This document shows, piece after piece, positions 36,986 through 46,032 of a stretch of 64,000 nt of DNA. Made by a program: the position numbers and the translations under genes. Every line of letters begins with the position of its first letter. The first letter of the stretch is position 1. Source of the stretch: Streptomyces sp. TLI_053 (GTDB lineage: Bacteria > Actinomycetota > Actinomycetes > Streptomycetales > Streptomycetaceae); the NCBI RefSeq assembly GCF_900105395.1, contig NZ_LT629775.1, positions 3,928,001 through 3,992,000 of the forward strand, read 5' to 3'. Below the pieces are notes generated by a model, which searched no databases, had not been told where the DNA came from, and worked only from the letters and a program-made list of their open reading frames with translations.

Positions 36986-39046
36986 ATGACCGCCGACACG
37001 CCACGGGACGCCGCCGCCCCACCCCTCCCGCCGGTCTTCCAGCCGCTGCTTCCCGACGACCCCAGGGAGGTGGGCGGCTACCGGCTGTTCGCCCGGCTCG
37101 GGGCCGGCGGCATGGGCCGCGTCTACCTCTCCTACACGCCCGGCGGCCGGCCGGTGGCGCTGAAGGTGGTCCGCCCGGAGTTCGCCGAGGACGGCGAGTT
37201 CCGCCGCCGGTTCGCCCAGGAGGTCTCCAACGCCCAGCGCATCCACGGCCTCTACACCGCCCAGGTGATCGACTCCGGCGGTCTGGACTCGGACGCGCCG
37301 TGGCTGGTCACCGCCTACGTCCCCGGACCCTCGCTGCAGCAGGTGGTCCGCGAGAACGGCGCGCTGCCGGTGCGCACCGTGCTGCTGCTGATGGGCGGCA
37401 TCGCCGAGGCGCTGCAGGCCATCCACAGCGTCGAGGTGGTCCACCGCGACCTCAAGCCGGCCAATGTGCTGGTGGCCGGCGACGGCCCGCGGGTGATCGA
37501 CTTCGGCATCGCCCGGGCCGCCGACGCCACCGCCCTGACCGGCACCGGCTACCGGATCGGCTCGCCCGCCTTCATGTCGCCGGAGCAGGCCCAGGGCCGC
37601 CCGGTCACCCCGGCGACCGACGTGTTCGCGCTCGGCGCGCTGGCCGCGTACGTGGCCGGCGGCAGCGCGCCGTTCGGCGACGGCCCGGACACCGCCGTGC
37701 TCTACCGGGTGGTGCACGAGCAGCCCGACCTGGACGCCGTGCCGGCCGACCTGCGCGAGCTGGTCCTGCGCTGCCTGGCGAAGTCCCCGGAGGACCGGCC
37801 CCGGCCGGCCGAGATCATCGACGTCGCCCGCAACCACCCGAGCGTCGGCGGCCAGCTGCGCTTCGCCGACGACTGGCTGCCCCGCCAGGTCAACACCGAG
37901 ATCACCCGCCGCTCCGACCTGCCGAAGACCCCGCCCACCCCGCTGCCGGCCGCGCCCCCGCCGCCGTCGGGACCGCCGTCCGGGTCGTCCCCGCTGACCC
38001 CGCTGACCCCGCCGCCGCCCGCCTCGGCACCCGCCACCCACGCGGCCACCACGCCGTCCTTCGGCCCGCCGCCGCCCGGCTTCGGCCCGGTGCGGCCGGA
38101 CACCCCGCCGCCCGGCTTCGTCCCGCCGCCGCTCGGCGCGTACGGCGCCGCCCAGCCGCCCACCGAGGCCCCCACCGGCCCGCTGCTCGGCACTCCGCCC
38201 ACCCTCCAGCTGCGGCAGGAGCCGCCCTCCTACGACACCCCACCACCCGGACCGGTGGTCACCGACAGCCCGGCGCCCCCGCCCGCGCAGGCCCGCAGCA
38301 AGGGCGGTGTCTCCTGGAAGGTGCTGCTGACCGTCGCCCTGGTGATGGCGGTCGGCGGTACGGCCGGCGGTGTCGCGCTGATGGCCAAGTTCAGCAAGGA
38401 CGACGACAAGACCAACTCCGCCCACCAGTCGGGCTCGGGCTCGGGAGGCTCCCAGCCGGCCGCGCCGCCGGCCGGCGCCGCCACCGCGGCCGCGACCACC
38501 CCCGCGACCACGCCCGCGACCACCCCCACTCCGTCCGCGACCAAGTCCTCCGACTCCTCCTCCGGAGCGGTGACCTCGGCCCCGTCGGCCGCGGGCGGCC
38601 CCGGTGTGACCGCGCCGGCCCGGCCGACCGGCTACTCCCCGCTGCTGGCGCAGAAGCCGCTGTCGATCCCCGGCACCGACGCCTACTACGACTCCTACCG
38701 GATCGACCTGGACGCCGGGACGGTGGTGCCGCGCGGCACCGACCTCAAGTGGGGCCTGGGCCTGAACGCCACCGGCAGCAGCAGCAAGGCCAACTCCTTC
38801 GTCACCGCGGGCGACAACAAGTCGGACTTCGCGGTGATCACCGAGTCCACCGTGACGCCCGACCAGTGCGCCGTCGCGATCGACTCCCGGCCCGACACCG
38901 ACCTGTCCTTCAACCGGGTCTCGCCGGGCCGCCTGCTGTGCATCCGGGACCGGGTCACCCGCAACATCGCCGTCGCGGTGATCGAGGTCGCCGACGTCAC
39001 CACCGGCGCGGTGAAGCTCACCGTGAGCACCTGGCGCGCCAGCTGA
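36986..39046 (+). CDS. Transmembrane serine/threonine protein kinase
   Basis: 686 residues from ATG 36986. An open frame reaches back to 36893 but begins within a promoter-like sequence. Kinase domain: YRLFARLGAGGMGRVYLS, VALKVVRPEF, VEVVHRDLKPANVLV, VIDFGIARA, GSPAFMSPEQAQGR. A Pro-rich linker (about residues 310-430) leads to one membrane helix (WKVLLTVALVMAVGGTAGGVALM, near 440) and a Ser/Thr-rich spacer with an outer domain of about 150 residues (YDSYRIDLDAGTVV to VIEVADVTTGAVKLTVSTW). It is a receptor-like PknB-type kinase. The outside ligand is unknown. Confidence 0.92.
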   Translation: MTADTPRDAAAPPLPPVFQPLLPDDPREVGGYRLFARLGAGGMGRVYLSYTPGGRPVALKVVRPEFAEDGEFRRRFAQEVSNAQRIHGLYTAQVIDSGGLDSDAPWLVTAYVPGPSLQQVVRENGALPVRTVLLLMGGIAEALQAIHSVEVVHRDLKPANVLVAGDGPRVIDFGIARAADATALTGTGYRIGSPAFMSPEQAQGRPVTPATDVFALGALAAYVAGGSAPFGDGPDTAVLYRVVHEQPDLDAVPADLRELVLRCLAKSPEDRPRPAEIIDVARNHPSVGGQLRFADDWLPRQVNTEITRRSDLPKTPPTPLPAAPPPPSGPPSGSSPLTPLTPPPPASAPATHAATTPSFGPPPPGFGPVRPDTPPPGFVPPPLGAYGAAQPPTEAPTGPLLGTPPTLQLRQEPPSYDTPPPGPVVTDSPAPPPAQARSKGGVSWKVLLTVALVMAVGGTAGGVALMAKFSKDDDKTNSAHQSGSGSGGSQPAAPPAGAATAAATTPATTPATTPTPSATKSSDSSSGAVTSAPSAAGGPGVTAPARPTGYSPLLAQKPLSIPGTDAYYDSYRIDLDAGTVVPRGTDLKWGLGLNATGSSSKANSFVTAGDNKSDFAVITESTVTPDQCAVAIDSRPDTDLSFNRVSPGRLLCIRDRVTRNIAVAVIEVADVTTGAVKLTVSTWRAS

Positions 39047-39094
39047 CCCGGTCTATCCTGACCAGGTCGAATCCCCACCGGACCGGAGCGAACC

Positions 39095-39274
39095 GTGTAT
39101 TTCACCGACCGAGGCATCGAGGAGCTGGCGAGCCGGCGCGGCGACGAGGAGGTCACCTTCGAGTGGCTGGCCGAGCGCCTGCGCGAGTTCGTCGACCTCA
39201 ACCCGGACTTCGAGGTCCCGGTGGAGCGGCTGGCCACCTGGCTGGCCAGGCTCGACGACGAGGACGACGAGTGA
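39095..39274 (+). CDS. DUF6104 small protein
   Basis: 59 residues from GTG 39095, with CGGAG six bases upstream. Too short for usual cut-offs but strongly conserved in streptomycetes as I recall. Sequence pattern YFTDRGIEELASRRGDEEV, then FEWLAERLREFVDLNPDFEVPVERLATWLARLDDEDDE, acidic at the end. Function unknown. It has its own terminator, so it is probably monocistronic or the last gene of the kinase transcript. Confidence 0.85.
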   Translation: MYFTDRGIEELASRRGDEEVTFEWLAERLREFVDLNPDFEVPVERLATWLARLDDEDDE

Positions 39275-39294
39275 CCTGGTGAAACGCTGGTCCC

Positions 39295-39326
39295 GAGGGC
39301 CCGGAGGCAACCGCCTCCGGGCCCTC
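39295..39326 (+). terminator. Terminator after DUF6104
   Basis: Perfect 14-bp stem GAGGGCCCGGAGGC/GCCTCCGGGCCCTC with loop AACC. Confidence 0.85.
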
Positions 39327-39390
39327 TCGCATGCTCCCGTAGGGGCACGTCTCGGGGTTCGCTCCGGGTCGGCCTCGGGGTCGGACTCCC

Positions 39391-39445
39391 TTGACTTCGC
39401 CGTCACGCGATATATCGTCTTTGGAAGAGGACGCGATACATCGCG
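39391..39445 (+). promoter_or_regulatory. Promoter with palindromic operators for the DUF4097-PadR operon
   Basis: TTGACT (39391-39396) with -10 TATCGT 16 bases later. The perfect palindrome CGATATATCG (39408-39417) covers the -10, and a second copy CGCGATACATCGCG (39432-39445) lies just downstream. PadR autoregulation is the likely reading. Confidence 0.65.
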
Positions 39446-39471
39446 AGTCCAGTCAACGGGAGGCGGCAGAG

Positions 39472-40401
39472 ATGAGCCAGTGGACGGTCGAAGGACCCGA
39501 CAGGATCACCATCGAGGAGACGGTCCGCACGCTCCAGGTGCGGACCATCGACGGCACGGTCAACGTGGTCGCCGCCGAGGGCCCCGCCCGGCTGGAGGTC
39601 GCCGAACTCAAGGGCGAGCCGCTGCACGTCACCCTGGTCGACGGCGTCCTCACCGTCACCTACAAGGACCTCAGCAGCTGGAACGAGTTCGGCGACGTGC
39701 TCAAGTCGGTCGAGTCGGTGAAGGGCTTCTTCTCCTCCTTCAAGCGCAAGCGGACCGCCGCCGTCACCGTGACCGTCCCGGCCGGCACCGAGGTCAAGGT
39801 CGGCACCGTCTCGGCCGCGACGACGGTCTCCGGCTTCACCGAGCACGTCTCGACCCAGACCGCCAACGCCGACATCACCCTGGTCGGCCTGACCGGGCGG
39901 ACCGACGCCAACACCGTCACCGGTGACGTGGACGCCCAGTCGGTGGCCGGGCAGCTGCGGCTGAACACCGTCTCCGGCCGGCTCACCGTGCTCGCCGGCA
40001 CCGCCGAGCAGGTCAGCGCCAACGCCGTCACCGGCGCGGTCACCCTGGACCTCGCGGCCGCCACCCCCGCCCGGATCAAGGTCAACACGGTCAGCGGCGC
40101 GGTCGGCGTCCGGCTGCCCGCCCTGACCGGCACCAAGGTCGAGGCCGGCACCACCAGCGGCGACCTCTCCTCCGGCTTCGAGGAGCTCACCGTCGCCGGC
40201 AACTGGGGCACCAAGCGGCTCTCCGGCCAGCTGGGCGACGGCAGCGGCAGCCTCTCGGTCACCACCGTCTCCGGCGCGGTCACCGTGCTCCAGCGGCCGG
40301 AGGCCGAGGAGGACACCCGCGCCCCCCGGGAACTGTCCGCCCCCGACCTCACCGAGTCCGACACCCCCGGCACCGGCCCCGACCTCACCAAGGAGGCCTG
40401 A
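39472..40401 (+). CDS. DUF4097 beta-strand repeat protein
   Basis: 309 residues from ATG 39472. No signal peptide or membrane helix. Successive short strands (TVNVVAAEGPARLEVAEL, VKVGTVSAATTVSGFTEHVSTQTANADITLVGLTG, LRLNTVSGRLTVLAGT) make the DUF4097 beta-helix or adhesin-like domain, and the C-terminus is acidic and Thr/Pro-rich. It sits two bases before the padR start, so the two are cotranscribed, a common actinobacterial pair. Function unknown; a partner of the regulator is possible. Confidence 0.85.
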   Translation: MSQWTVEGPDRITIEETVRTLQVRTIDGTVNVVAAEGPARLEVAELKGEPLHVTLVDGVLTVTYKDLSSWNEFGDVLKSVESVKGFFSSFKRKRTAAVTVTVPAGTEVKVGTVSAATTVSGFTEHVSTQTANADITLVGLTGRTDANTVTGDVDAQSVAGQLRLNTVSGRLTVLAGTAEQVSANAVTGAVTLDLAAATPARIKVNTVSGAVGVRLPALTGTKVEAGTTSGDLSSGFEELTVAGNWGTKRLSGQLGDGSGSLSVTTVSGAVTVLQRPEAEEDTRAPRELSAPDLTESDTPGTGPDLTKEA

Positions 40402-40402
40402 C

Positions 40403-41482
40403 ATGACCCCCGTCTTCGGCCACGGCCGGCTCCGGCTCTACCTGCTCAAGCTGCTCGACGAGTCCCCGCGCCACGGCTACGAGGTCATCCGCCTGCTGGA
40501 GGAGCGCTTCCAGGGCCTGTACGCGCCCTCCGCCGGCACCGTCTACCCGCGGCTCGCCAAGCTGGAGCAGGAGGGGCTGGTCGCCCACAGCACCGAGGGC
40601 GGTCGCAAGGTCTACCGGCTCACCGACGCCGGGCGCGCCGAACTCGCCACCCGGCAGGGCGAGCTGGACGAGCTGGAGCTGGAGATCCACGACTCGGTGA
40701 CCCAGCTCGCCGGGGCGATCCGCGAGGACGTCCGGGACAGCGCCCAGGACCTGCGCGAGCAGCTCTGGGGCGCGGCGGCCGAGCAGGCCGGGCACGGCAC
40801 CCCGGACGCCGGGGGGACGGGCCGGGAGAACGGCGGGAACCCGTGGGCCGGGCCGTGGGGCGACCAGGCCGCCTGGCAGCGCGCCAAGGAGGAGTTCGCC
40901 ACCTTCAAGCGGCAGGCCAAGGAGCAGGCGAAGCGCGCCAAGGAGCAGGAGAATGCCGCCAAGGCCAAGGCGAAGGCCGCCGAGGAGGAGGCCCGCCGGC
41001 TGCGCGAGCAGTCCCGGGCGGCCCGGACCGCGGCCCAGCAGGAGGCGTTGCGGATCAAGCGGCGGGTGGAACAGCAGGTCCGCGAGCACGCGGCCCGCGG
41101 CGACTGGCCGACCGGGCTGGCCGAGGGGCTCTCGGAGCTGACCAAGGGCCTGGCCGGGCTGGCCGACGCGGCCCGCTGGGGACAGCCCGGGGAGTCCAAG
41201 GAGGACCCCGCCGCCGAGCGGGTCACGGTCACCCGGATCGACCTGGACAAGACCGACCTGGACGGGCCGCCCGACGCGGTCCCGGCCGATCTGCCCGGGT
41301 GGACCGCCGTCGACCCGGCCGGCGACCCGGCCCGGGAACTGGAGCGGCTGCTCGACCGCTTCCGGGACCAGGTGCGCGACGCGGCCAGGGACGGCGGGGT
41401 GACCCCCGCCCGGCTGGCCGAGGCGCGCGCCGTGCTCGGCACCGCCGGCGAGCGGCTGAGGCGTCTGCTCGACCGTTCCTGA
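40403..41482 (+). CDS. PadR-family transcriptional regulator with long C-terminal extension
   Basis: 359 residues from ATG 40403, with AAGGAGG before the start, overlapping the previous stop region. N-terminal PadR winged helix: LRLYLLKLLDESPRHGYEVIRLLEERFQGLYAPSAGTVYPRLAKLEQEGLVAHSTEGGRKVYRLTDAG. A coiled coil follows (about residues 165-225, AKEEFATFKRQAKEQAKRAKEQENAAKAKAKAAEEE), then a region with LERLLDRFRDQVRDAARDGG. It is about twice the usual PadR length. It probably binds the twin palindromes upstream of the operon. Confidence 0.9.
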   Translation: MTPVFGHGRLRLYLLKLLDESPRHGYEVIRLLEERFQGLYAPSAGTVYPRLAKLEQEGLVAHSTEGGRKVYRLTDAGRAELATRQGELDELELEIHDSVTQLAGAIREDVRDSAQDLREQLWGAAAEQAGHGTPDAGGTGRENGGNPWAGPWGDQAAWQRAKEEFATFKRQAKEQAKRAKEQENAAKAKAKAAEEEARRLREQSRAARTAAQQEALRIKRRVEQQVREHAARGDWPTGLAEGLSELTKGLAGLADAARWGQPGESKEDPAAERVTVTRIDLDKTDLDGPPDAVPADLPGWTAVDPAGDPARELERLLDRFRDQVRDAARDGGVTPARLAEARAVLGTAGERLRRLLDRS

Positions 41483-41492
41483 TCCGGCCCGC

Positions 41493-41530
41493 CCGGTGCC
41501 CGGCTCCCCGCACAGGGAGCCGGGCACCGG
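41493..41530 (+). terminator. Terminator after padR
   Basis: Perfect 16-bp stem CCGGTGCCCGGCTCCC/GGGAGCCGGGCACCGG with a six-base loop. Confidence 0.85.
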
Positions 41531-41586
41531 CGCGTCACGGGCCCACGGCGTGCCGGGCCCGCGCCGCCCGGCCGTCGGCGGCCCAA

Positions 41587-41650
41587 GGCGTCAGCGGCTC
41601 ACGGCGTCAGTGGCTCACGGGGTCCCGCCGTCAGCGGCTCACGGCGTCAG
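41587..41650. repeat. Short tandem repeat, unit GGCGTCAGCGGCTCAC
   Basis: Three near copies of a 16-base unit (41587, 41603, 41627) plus a part copy at 41643, running into the 3' end of the dehydrogenase gene. Confidence 0.75.
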
Positions 41651-42601
41651 CACGAGCTTGCCGAACACCTCGCCCTTGGCCAGCCGGGCGAGCGCCTCCG
41701 GCGCCCCGTCCAGCGGCAGCACCGAGTCGATCACCGGCCGGACCCCGGTGGTGGCGCAGAACGACAGCAGCCCGGCCAGCTCCTCCTTGGTCCCCATGGT
41801 CGAGCCGACCACCCGCAGCTCCAGGAAGAAGATCCGGTTGAGTTCGGCGGCCGCCGGGCTGGGTCCCGAGGTGGCCCCGGAGATGACGATCGTGCCGCCC
41901 GGCCGCAGCGACTTCACCGAGTGCGACCAGGTCGCGGCGCCGACCGTCTCCATCACCGCGTCCACCCGCTCGGGCAGCCTGGCCCCGCCCGGGAACACCG
42001 CGTCGGCGCCGAGCTCCAGCGCCCGGTCCCGCTTGGCCGCGTCCCGGCCGGTGACCCAGACCCGCAGGCCGGCCGCCTTGCCGAGCACCACCAGCGCGGT
42101 CGACACCCCGCCGCCGGCGCCCTGCACCAGCACGGTGTCACCGGGCTTCACCCCGGCGTTGGTGAACAGCATCCGGTAGGCCGTCAGCCAGGCCGTGGGC
42201 AGGCAGGCCGCCTCCTCGAAGGAGAGTCCGGCGGGCTTCGGCAGCAGGTTCCAGGTGGGGACGGCCACCTGCTGGGCGAAGGTGCCCTGATAGCGCTCGG
42301 TCAGGATCGAGCGCGGCTCGTCCGGGCCGACCCCGTGCCCGCTCTGGCCGATGACGGAGTGCAGGACCACCTCGTTGCCGTGCTCGTCGATGCCGGCGGC
42401 GTCGCAGCCGAGGATCATCGGAAGCTTCTCGGCGGGCAGCCCGACCCCGCGCAGCGACCAGAGGTCGTGGTGGTTCAGGCTGGCGGCCCGGACCGTGACC
42501 ACGCTCCAGCCCGGCCGGGCCACGGGTTCGGGGCGTTCGCCCAGCTCCAGCCCGCTCAGCGGGTCGGCGGCGTCGATTCGTGCGGCATAGGCAGCAAACA
42601 T
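41639..42601 (-). CDS. Zinc-type alcohol dehydrogenase/quinone reductase (MDR family)
   Basis: 320 residues from ATG 42601. It has GroES-like N-terminal strands (VVTVRAASLNHHDLWSLRGVG, MILGCDAAGI), the MDR midsection LPTAWLTAYRMLFTNAGVKPGDTVLVQGAGGGVSTALVVLGKAAG with the Rossmann GxGxxG variant, and FGKLVL at the end. Catalytic zinc ligands are not evident, which favours the quinone-oxidoreductase branch using NADPH. Transcribed toward padR. The physiological substrate is unknown. Confidence 0.88.
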   Translation of the reverse strand: MFAAYAARIDAADPLSGLELGERPEPVARPGWSVVTVRAASLNHHDLWSLRGVGLPAEKLPMILGCDAAGIDEHGNEVVLHSVIGQSGHGVGPDEPRSILTERYQGTFAQQVAVPTWNLLPKPAGLSFEEAACLPTAWLTAYRMLFTNAGVKPGDTVLVQGAGGGVSTALVVLGKAAGLRVWVTGRDAAKRDRALELGADAVFPGGARLPERVDAVMETVGAATWSHSVKSLRPGGTIVISGATSGPSPAAAELNRIFFLELRVVGSTMGTKEELAGLLSFCATTGVRPVIDSVLPLDGAPEALARLAKGEVFGKLVLTP

Positions 42602-42696
42602 GCACCGGACGATAGCCAGAACGCCCCCGGGCCCGGAACAACGCGTGAGTGTGACGCGTGTCCCGGGCCCGGGCGGGGTTCCGGTGCTCGGACCGG

Positions 42697-42864
42697 CTAG
42701 GGGTTGTCTGACAATTCGCGTCGCATCAGCGCGCGGCGTTGGGCGCCCGGCTGGGCGTGCCGCCGAAGCGTCCTCGTACTGGACGTACTTGGACGATTCG
42801 GCGGTGCGTCCAGGCGGGATGCCCGGCGTCGCGCGCGCGGCGGGAATTGTCAGACAACCCCTAG
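42697..42864. mobile_element. 168-bp palindromic MITE-like element
   Basis: Perfect 21-bp terminal inverted repeats (CTAGGGGTTGTCTGACAATT plus C, and complement). The interior is itself an imperfect palindrome (for example GCGCGCGGCG / CGCGCGCGGCG and CCGCCGAA / TTCGGCGG), so the whole unit can form one long hairpin. No ORF. The right end supplies the TAG stop of the malic enzyme gene. I recall similar GGGGTTGTC...GACAACCCC units as dispersed repeats in streptomycete genomes. A target-site duplication is not obvious. Confidence 0.7.
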
Positions 42865-44057
42865 CGGCGGGCGACGCCCTCGGCCCGGGCGGCCTCGGCG
42901 ACGGCCTTGCTGACGGCCGGGGCGACCCGCTCGTCGAACGGCGAGGGGATGACCTTCTGCGGCGTCAGCTCGTCGGCCACCACGCCGGCCAGCGCCTTGG
43001 CGGCGGCCAGCTTCATGCCCTCGGTGATCCGGGTGGCCCGGACCTGCAGCGCGCCGGCGAAGATGCCCGGGAACGCCAGCACGTTGTTGATCTGGTTCGG
43101 GAAGTCGCTGCGCCCGGTGGCCACCACGGCGGCGTACTTGTGCGCGACCTCGGGGTGGATCTCCGGGTTCGGGTTGGCCATGGCGAAGACGAACGCGCCC
43201 GGGGCCATGGTCGCGACGACCTCCTCCGGCACGGTGCCGCCGGAGACGCCGATGAAGACGTCGGCGCCGGCCATCGCGTCGGCCAGGGTGCCCTTGAGGC
43301 CGGTCCGGTTGGTCAGCCCGGCGATCTCCGCCTTGACGTCGGTCAGGTCCCCGCGGCCCTCGTGCACCACGCCCTTGCGGTCGCACACGGCCACGTCGCC
43401 GATGCCGGCCGCCAGCAGCATCTTGGCGATGGCGATGCCGGCCGCGCCGGCGCCGGAGATGACGGCGCGCAGCGAGCCGATCTCGCGGCCGGTCACCTCG
43501 GCCGCGTTCCAGAGCGCGGCGGTGGTGACGATCGCGGTGCCGTGCTGGTCGTCGTGGAAGACCGGGATGTCCAGGGCCTCCTGGAGCCGGCGCTCGATCT
43601 CGAAGCAGCGCGGGGCCGAGATGTCCTCCAGGTTGACGCCGCCGAAGGACGGGGCGAGCCGGACCACGGTCTCGACGATCTCGTCCACGTCGGTGCAGGC
43701 GAGCGCGATCGGCACGGCGTCCACGCCGCCGAACTGCTTGAACAGGATCGCCTTGCCCTCCATGACGGGGAGCGAGGCCTCGGGGCCGATGTCGCCGAGG
43801 CCCAGCACGGCGGTGCCGTCGGTGACCACGGCCACCGTGTTGGCCTTCCAGGTGTAGTCGTTCACGAGCTCGGGCTGCTCGGCGATGGCCGTGCAGACGC
43901 GGGCGACACCGGGGGTGTAGGCGAGGGACAGGTCGTCCGCGTCGCGCACCGGGACGGTCGCCCGGACCTCCATCTTGCCGCCGCGGTGGAGCGCGAACAC
44001 GGCGTCGACCGGATCGTCGGTGTCCTGGGTACTGCTGTGGATGATCTCCGCTGCCAC
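42861..44057 (-). CDS. NAD(P)-dependent malic enzyme
   Basis: 398 residues from GTG 44057, with GAAGAGG nine bases upstream (an earlier in-frame start at 44129 is less likely). Short bacterial malic-enzyme type without a phosphotransacetylase domain. Motifs: [48 protein letters not shown], and the Rossmann [20 protein letters not shown]. It decarboxylates malate to pyruvate, linking TCA and gluconeogenic flux. The last two bases and stop overlap the MITE-like element, so its 3' end may have been remodelled. Confidence 0.93.
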   Translation of the reverse strand: MAAEIIHSSTQDTDDPVDAVFALHRGGKMEVRATVPVRDADDLSLAYTPGVARVCTAIAEQPELVNDYTWKANTVAVVTDGTAVLGLGDIGPEASLPVMEGKAILFKQFGGVDAVPIALACTDVDEIVETVVRLAPSFGGVNLEDISAPRCFEIERRLQEALDIPVFHDDQHGTAIVTTAALWNAAEVTGREIGSLRAVISGAGAAGIAIAKMLLAAGIGDVAVCDRKGVVHEGRGDLTDVKAEIAGLTNRTGLKGTLADAMAGADVFIGVSGGTVPEEVVATMAPGAFVFAMANPNPEIHPEVAHKYAAVVATGRSDFPNQINNVLAFPGIFAGALQVRATRITEGMKLAAAKALAGVVADELTPQKVIPSPFDERVAPAVSKAVAEAARAEGVARR

Positions 44058-44679
44058 GATGACCTCTTCGTCATTGATCGAGCGAGGACACCCGGCCGAC
44101 GGTGCGGACGACCCGGCCGGTCCCGGCATCCGGTGACCGGCGGCCGGTCAGCGGAACCCGGGAACGCCGAAGCACCCCCGGGGGAAGGCTGGGTCGGGGC
44201 GCCGCCGTCGGACGGGCGCCTCGAAATGAGGGTTTATGGAGTTGTCCGCGTGTGGTCCGCGCTGTGCTTCCGGGCCGAGCGTAGGTCGGACGAGGGCATC
44301 GCACCCATGCCTTTTCGTCCAAGTCACATGGTTGTCGTACGCCTCACGGCCACCTGTGGGCACCAGGAACCATGAGAACCGGACCCCGGCCGCGGCAATG
44401 GCGCACACGTACGCACACCCGCGGGAGTGAACACGGACACGGTGGGAGGCCGGTGCCGACGGATACGGAGTCGACGTTCTGGACTTCCGTTCCTGTGCAC
44501 CCCGGGCCTGATTGCGGCCCGGCGGTCCGGTTCGAGCGTCGGGGGTCACCCGGTACCGAATTCTGACACACCCGCCCACGGACGCGGCAGGTCGGGATGG
44601 GAGGATCCGTTGTTCCGCCATCTCGCGTCCATCTCCGCGACGCCGCGGCGCCTCCCCCTCCCTCCCTCAGGAGCAACCG
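44058..44679. promoter_or_regulatory. 622-bp divergent region between malic enzyme and glutamate-type binding protein genes
   Basis: No supported gene. A long-range inverted repeat CATGGTT (44328) / AACCATG (44367) could form a hairpin on the plus strand. Promoters for both genes are expected here but none stands out. Confidence 0.4.
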
Positions 44680-45603
44680 ATGCACCACCGTGCCCAGTCC
44701 CACCGCCGGGCCCCCGCCGCGCTCGCCGTCGCCACCGCCGGAACCCTGCTGCTGACCGGCTGCGGCGGGGACGAGAAGGTCGCCGAGGACCCGCTCCAGC
44801 AGCTCCGGGCGAAGGTCCCGAGCGCCCAGCAGGCAGGCAAGGTGCTGCGGATCGGGATGGACGTCAACTACCCGCCGGTGGAGTTCCGCGGCTCCGACGG
44901 CAAGCCCGACGGCCTGGACCCGGACATCGCCGCGGCGCTCGGCCGGATCCTCGACCTGCGGATCGAGTACGTCGACACTCCCTTCGACAAGCTCGTACCG
45001 AATCTCCACCACAAGCAGTACGACGTGGCGATGTCCGCGCTCAGCGACATCCGCCAGCGCCGGGACGGCGTGGACGAGGCCGGCAAGTCGACCGGCCTCG
45101 CGGTGGACTTCGTGGACTACTTCATCGCCGGCACCTCGATCGTGGTGCCCAAGGGCAACCCCAAGGGCATCCGCGGCCTGGACGACCTCTGCGGCCGGAC
45201 CGTCGCGGTGCAGAGCGGCACCACCCAGGACGAGATCGTCGCCCGCCAGGTCACCGCCTGCACCCGGGCCAACAAGCCGCTCACCGTCCACAAGTTCGAC
45301 AACGACGCCAAGGCCCTGGCCGAGGTCGCCTCCGGCGCGGCGCAGGCGGGCCTGAACGACTTCCCGGTGGCCGCCTACGCGGCGAAGAACACCGACGGCG
45401 GCAACCGCTTCGAGGTGACCGGCGCGCAGTCCCGGTCCAACCCGTACGGGATAGCGCTGCGCAAGGAGGACACCGAGCTGCGCGACGTCCTGGCCAAGGC
45501 GATCGACCAGCTGATCCGCAGCGGCGAGTACGACAAGATCCTCGCCAAGTGGAACGTCACCGCCGGCGCGGCCCAGAACGCGGTGGTCAACGGAGGCATC
45601 TGA
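44680..45603 (+). CDS. Glutamate/polar amino-acid ABC transporter substrate-binding lipoprotein
   Basis: 307 residues from ATG 44680 with AGGAG ahead. Lipoprotein signal ALAVATAGTLLLTGCGGD, then a family-3 solute-binding domain (LRIGMDVNYPPVEFRGSDGKPDGLDPDIAAALGRIL, GRTVAVQSGTTQDEIV, DFPVAAYAAKN, YGIALRKEDTELRDVLAKAI). It is the first of two binding proteins upstream of one permease and one ATPase, so the importer may have two ligand specificities. Confidence 0.92.
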   Translation: MHHRAQSHRRAPAALAVATAGTLLLTGCGGDEKVAEDPLQQLRAKVPSAQQAGKVLRIGMDVNYPPVEFRGSDGKPDGLDPDIAAALGRILDLRIEYVDTPFDKLVPNLHHKQYDVAMSALSDIRQRRDGVDEAGKSTGLAVDFVDYFIAGTSIVVPKGNPKGIRGLDDLCGRTVAVQSGTTQDEIVARQVTACTRANKPLTVHKFDNDAKALAEVASGAAQAGLNDFPVAAYAAKNTDGGNRFEVTGAQSRSNPYGIALRKEDTELRDVLAKAIDQLIRSGEYDKILAKWNVTAGAAQNAVVNGGI

Positions 45604-46032
45604 GCCAGGTCCGGGCAGGGGGTCGGGCGGGGGTCCGGGCCGCCGCGGAGCGGGCGCACGATCGGGCGAGTGCGCGGCCGGGCCTCCGGGCGGACCGCAG
45701 GGAGATCTGCATACTTATACGCAGGGTGACAGGGACACGGTATTCGTCCGAATAGCGGACAGCGCGGCCCCCCGTTATCCGATTTTGATCTGAATGAGGG
45801 CCACCCGAGCGTCATCAGATGGCAGGATTCCCCCCATCTCGGATCGAGCCGGCCACTGGTCGAGGCGGTTCGGTCAACGCCCACCTCGGCGGACGGTGGC
45901 GGAGAGCAGTACCCGGTACCACCTTGCGTGTTCTCCCTGCCCGGCCGTACAGCGCCGTACGGCTCTGCTGCTCCGGCGCGCCGCTCCCCCGTGGCACGCC
46001 CGTCCGACCTCTCCCTCAGGAGGAGATCCCCC
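45604..46032 (+). promoter_or_regulatory. 429-bp region between the two binding-protein genes
   Basis: No gene. It holds a perfect palindrome TATTCG-TC-CGAATA (45741-45754) and an AT-richer patch (GCATACTTATACGC at 45710), both candidate regulator or promoter sites for the second binding protein. GC-rich inverted segments near 45620-45700 may end the first transcript. Confidence 0.5.
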
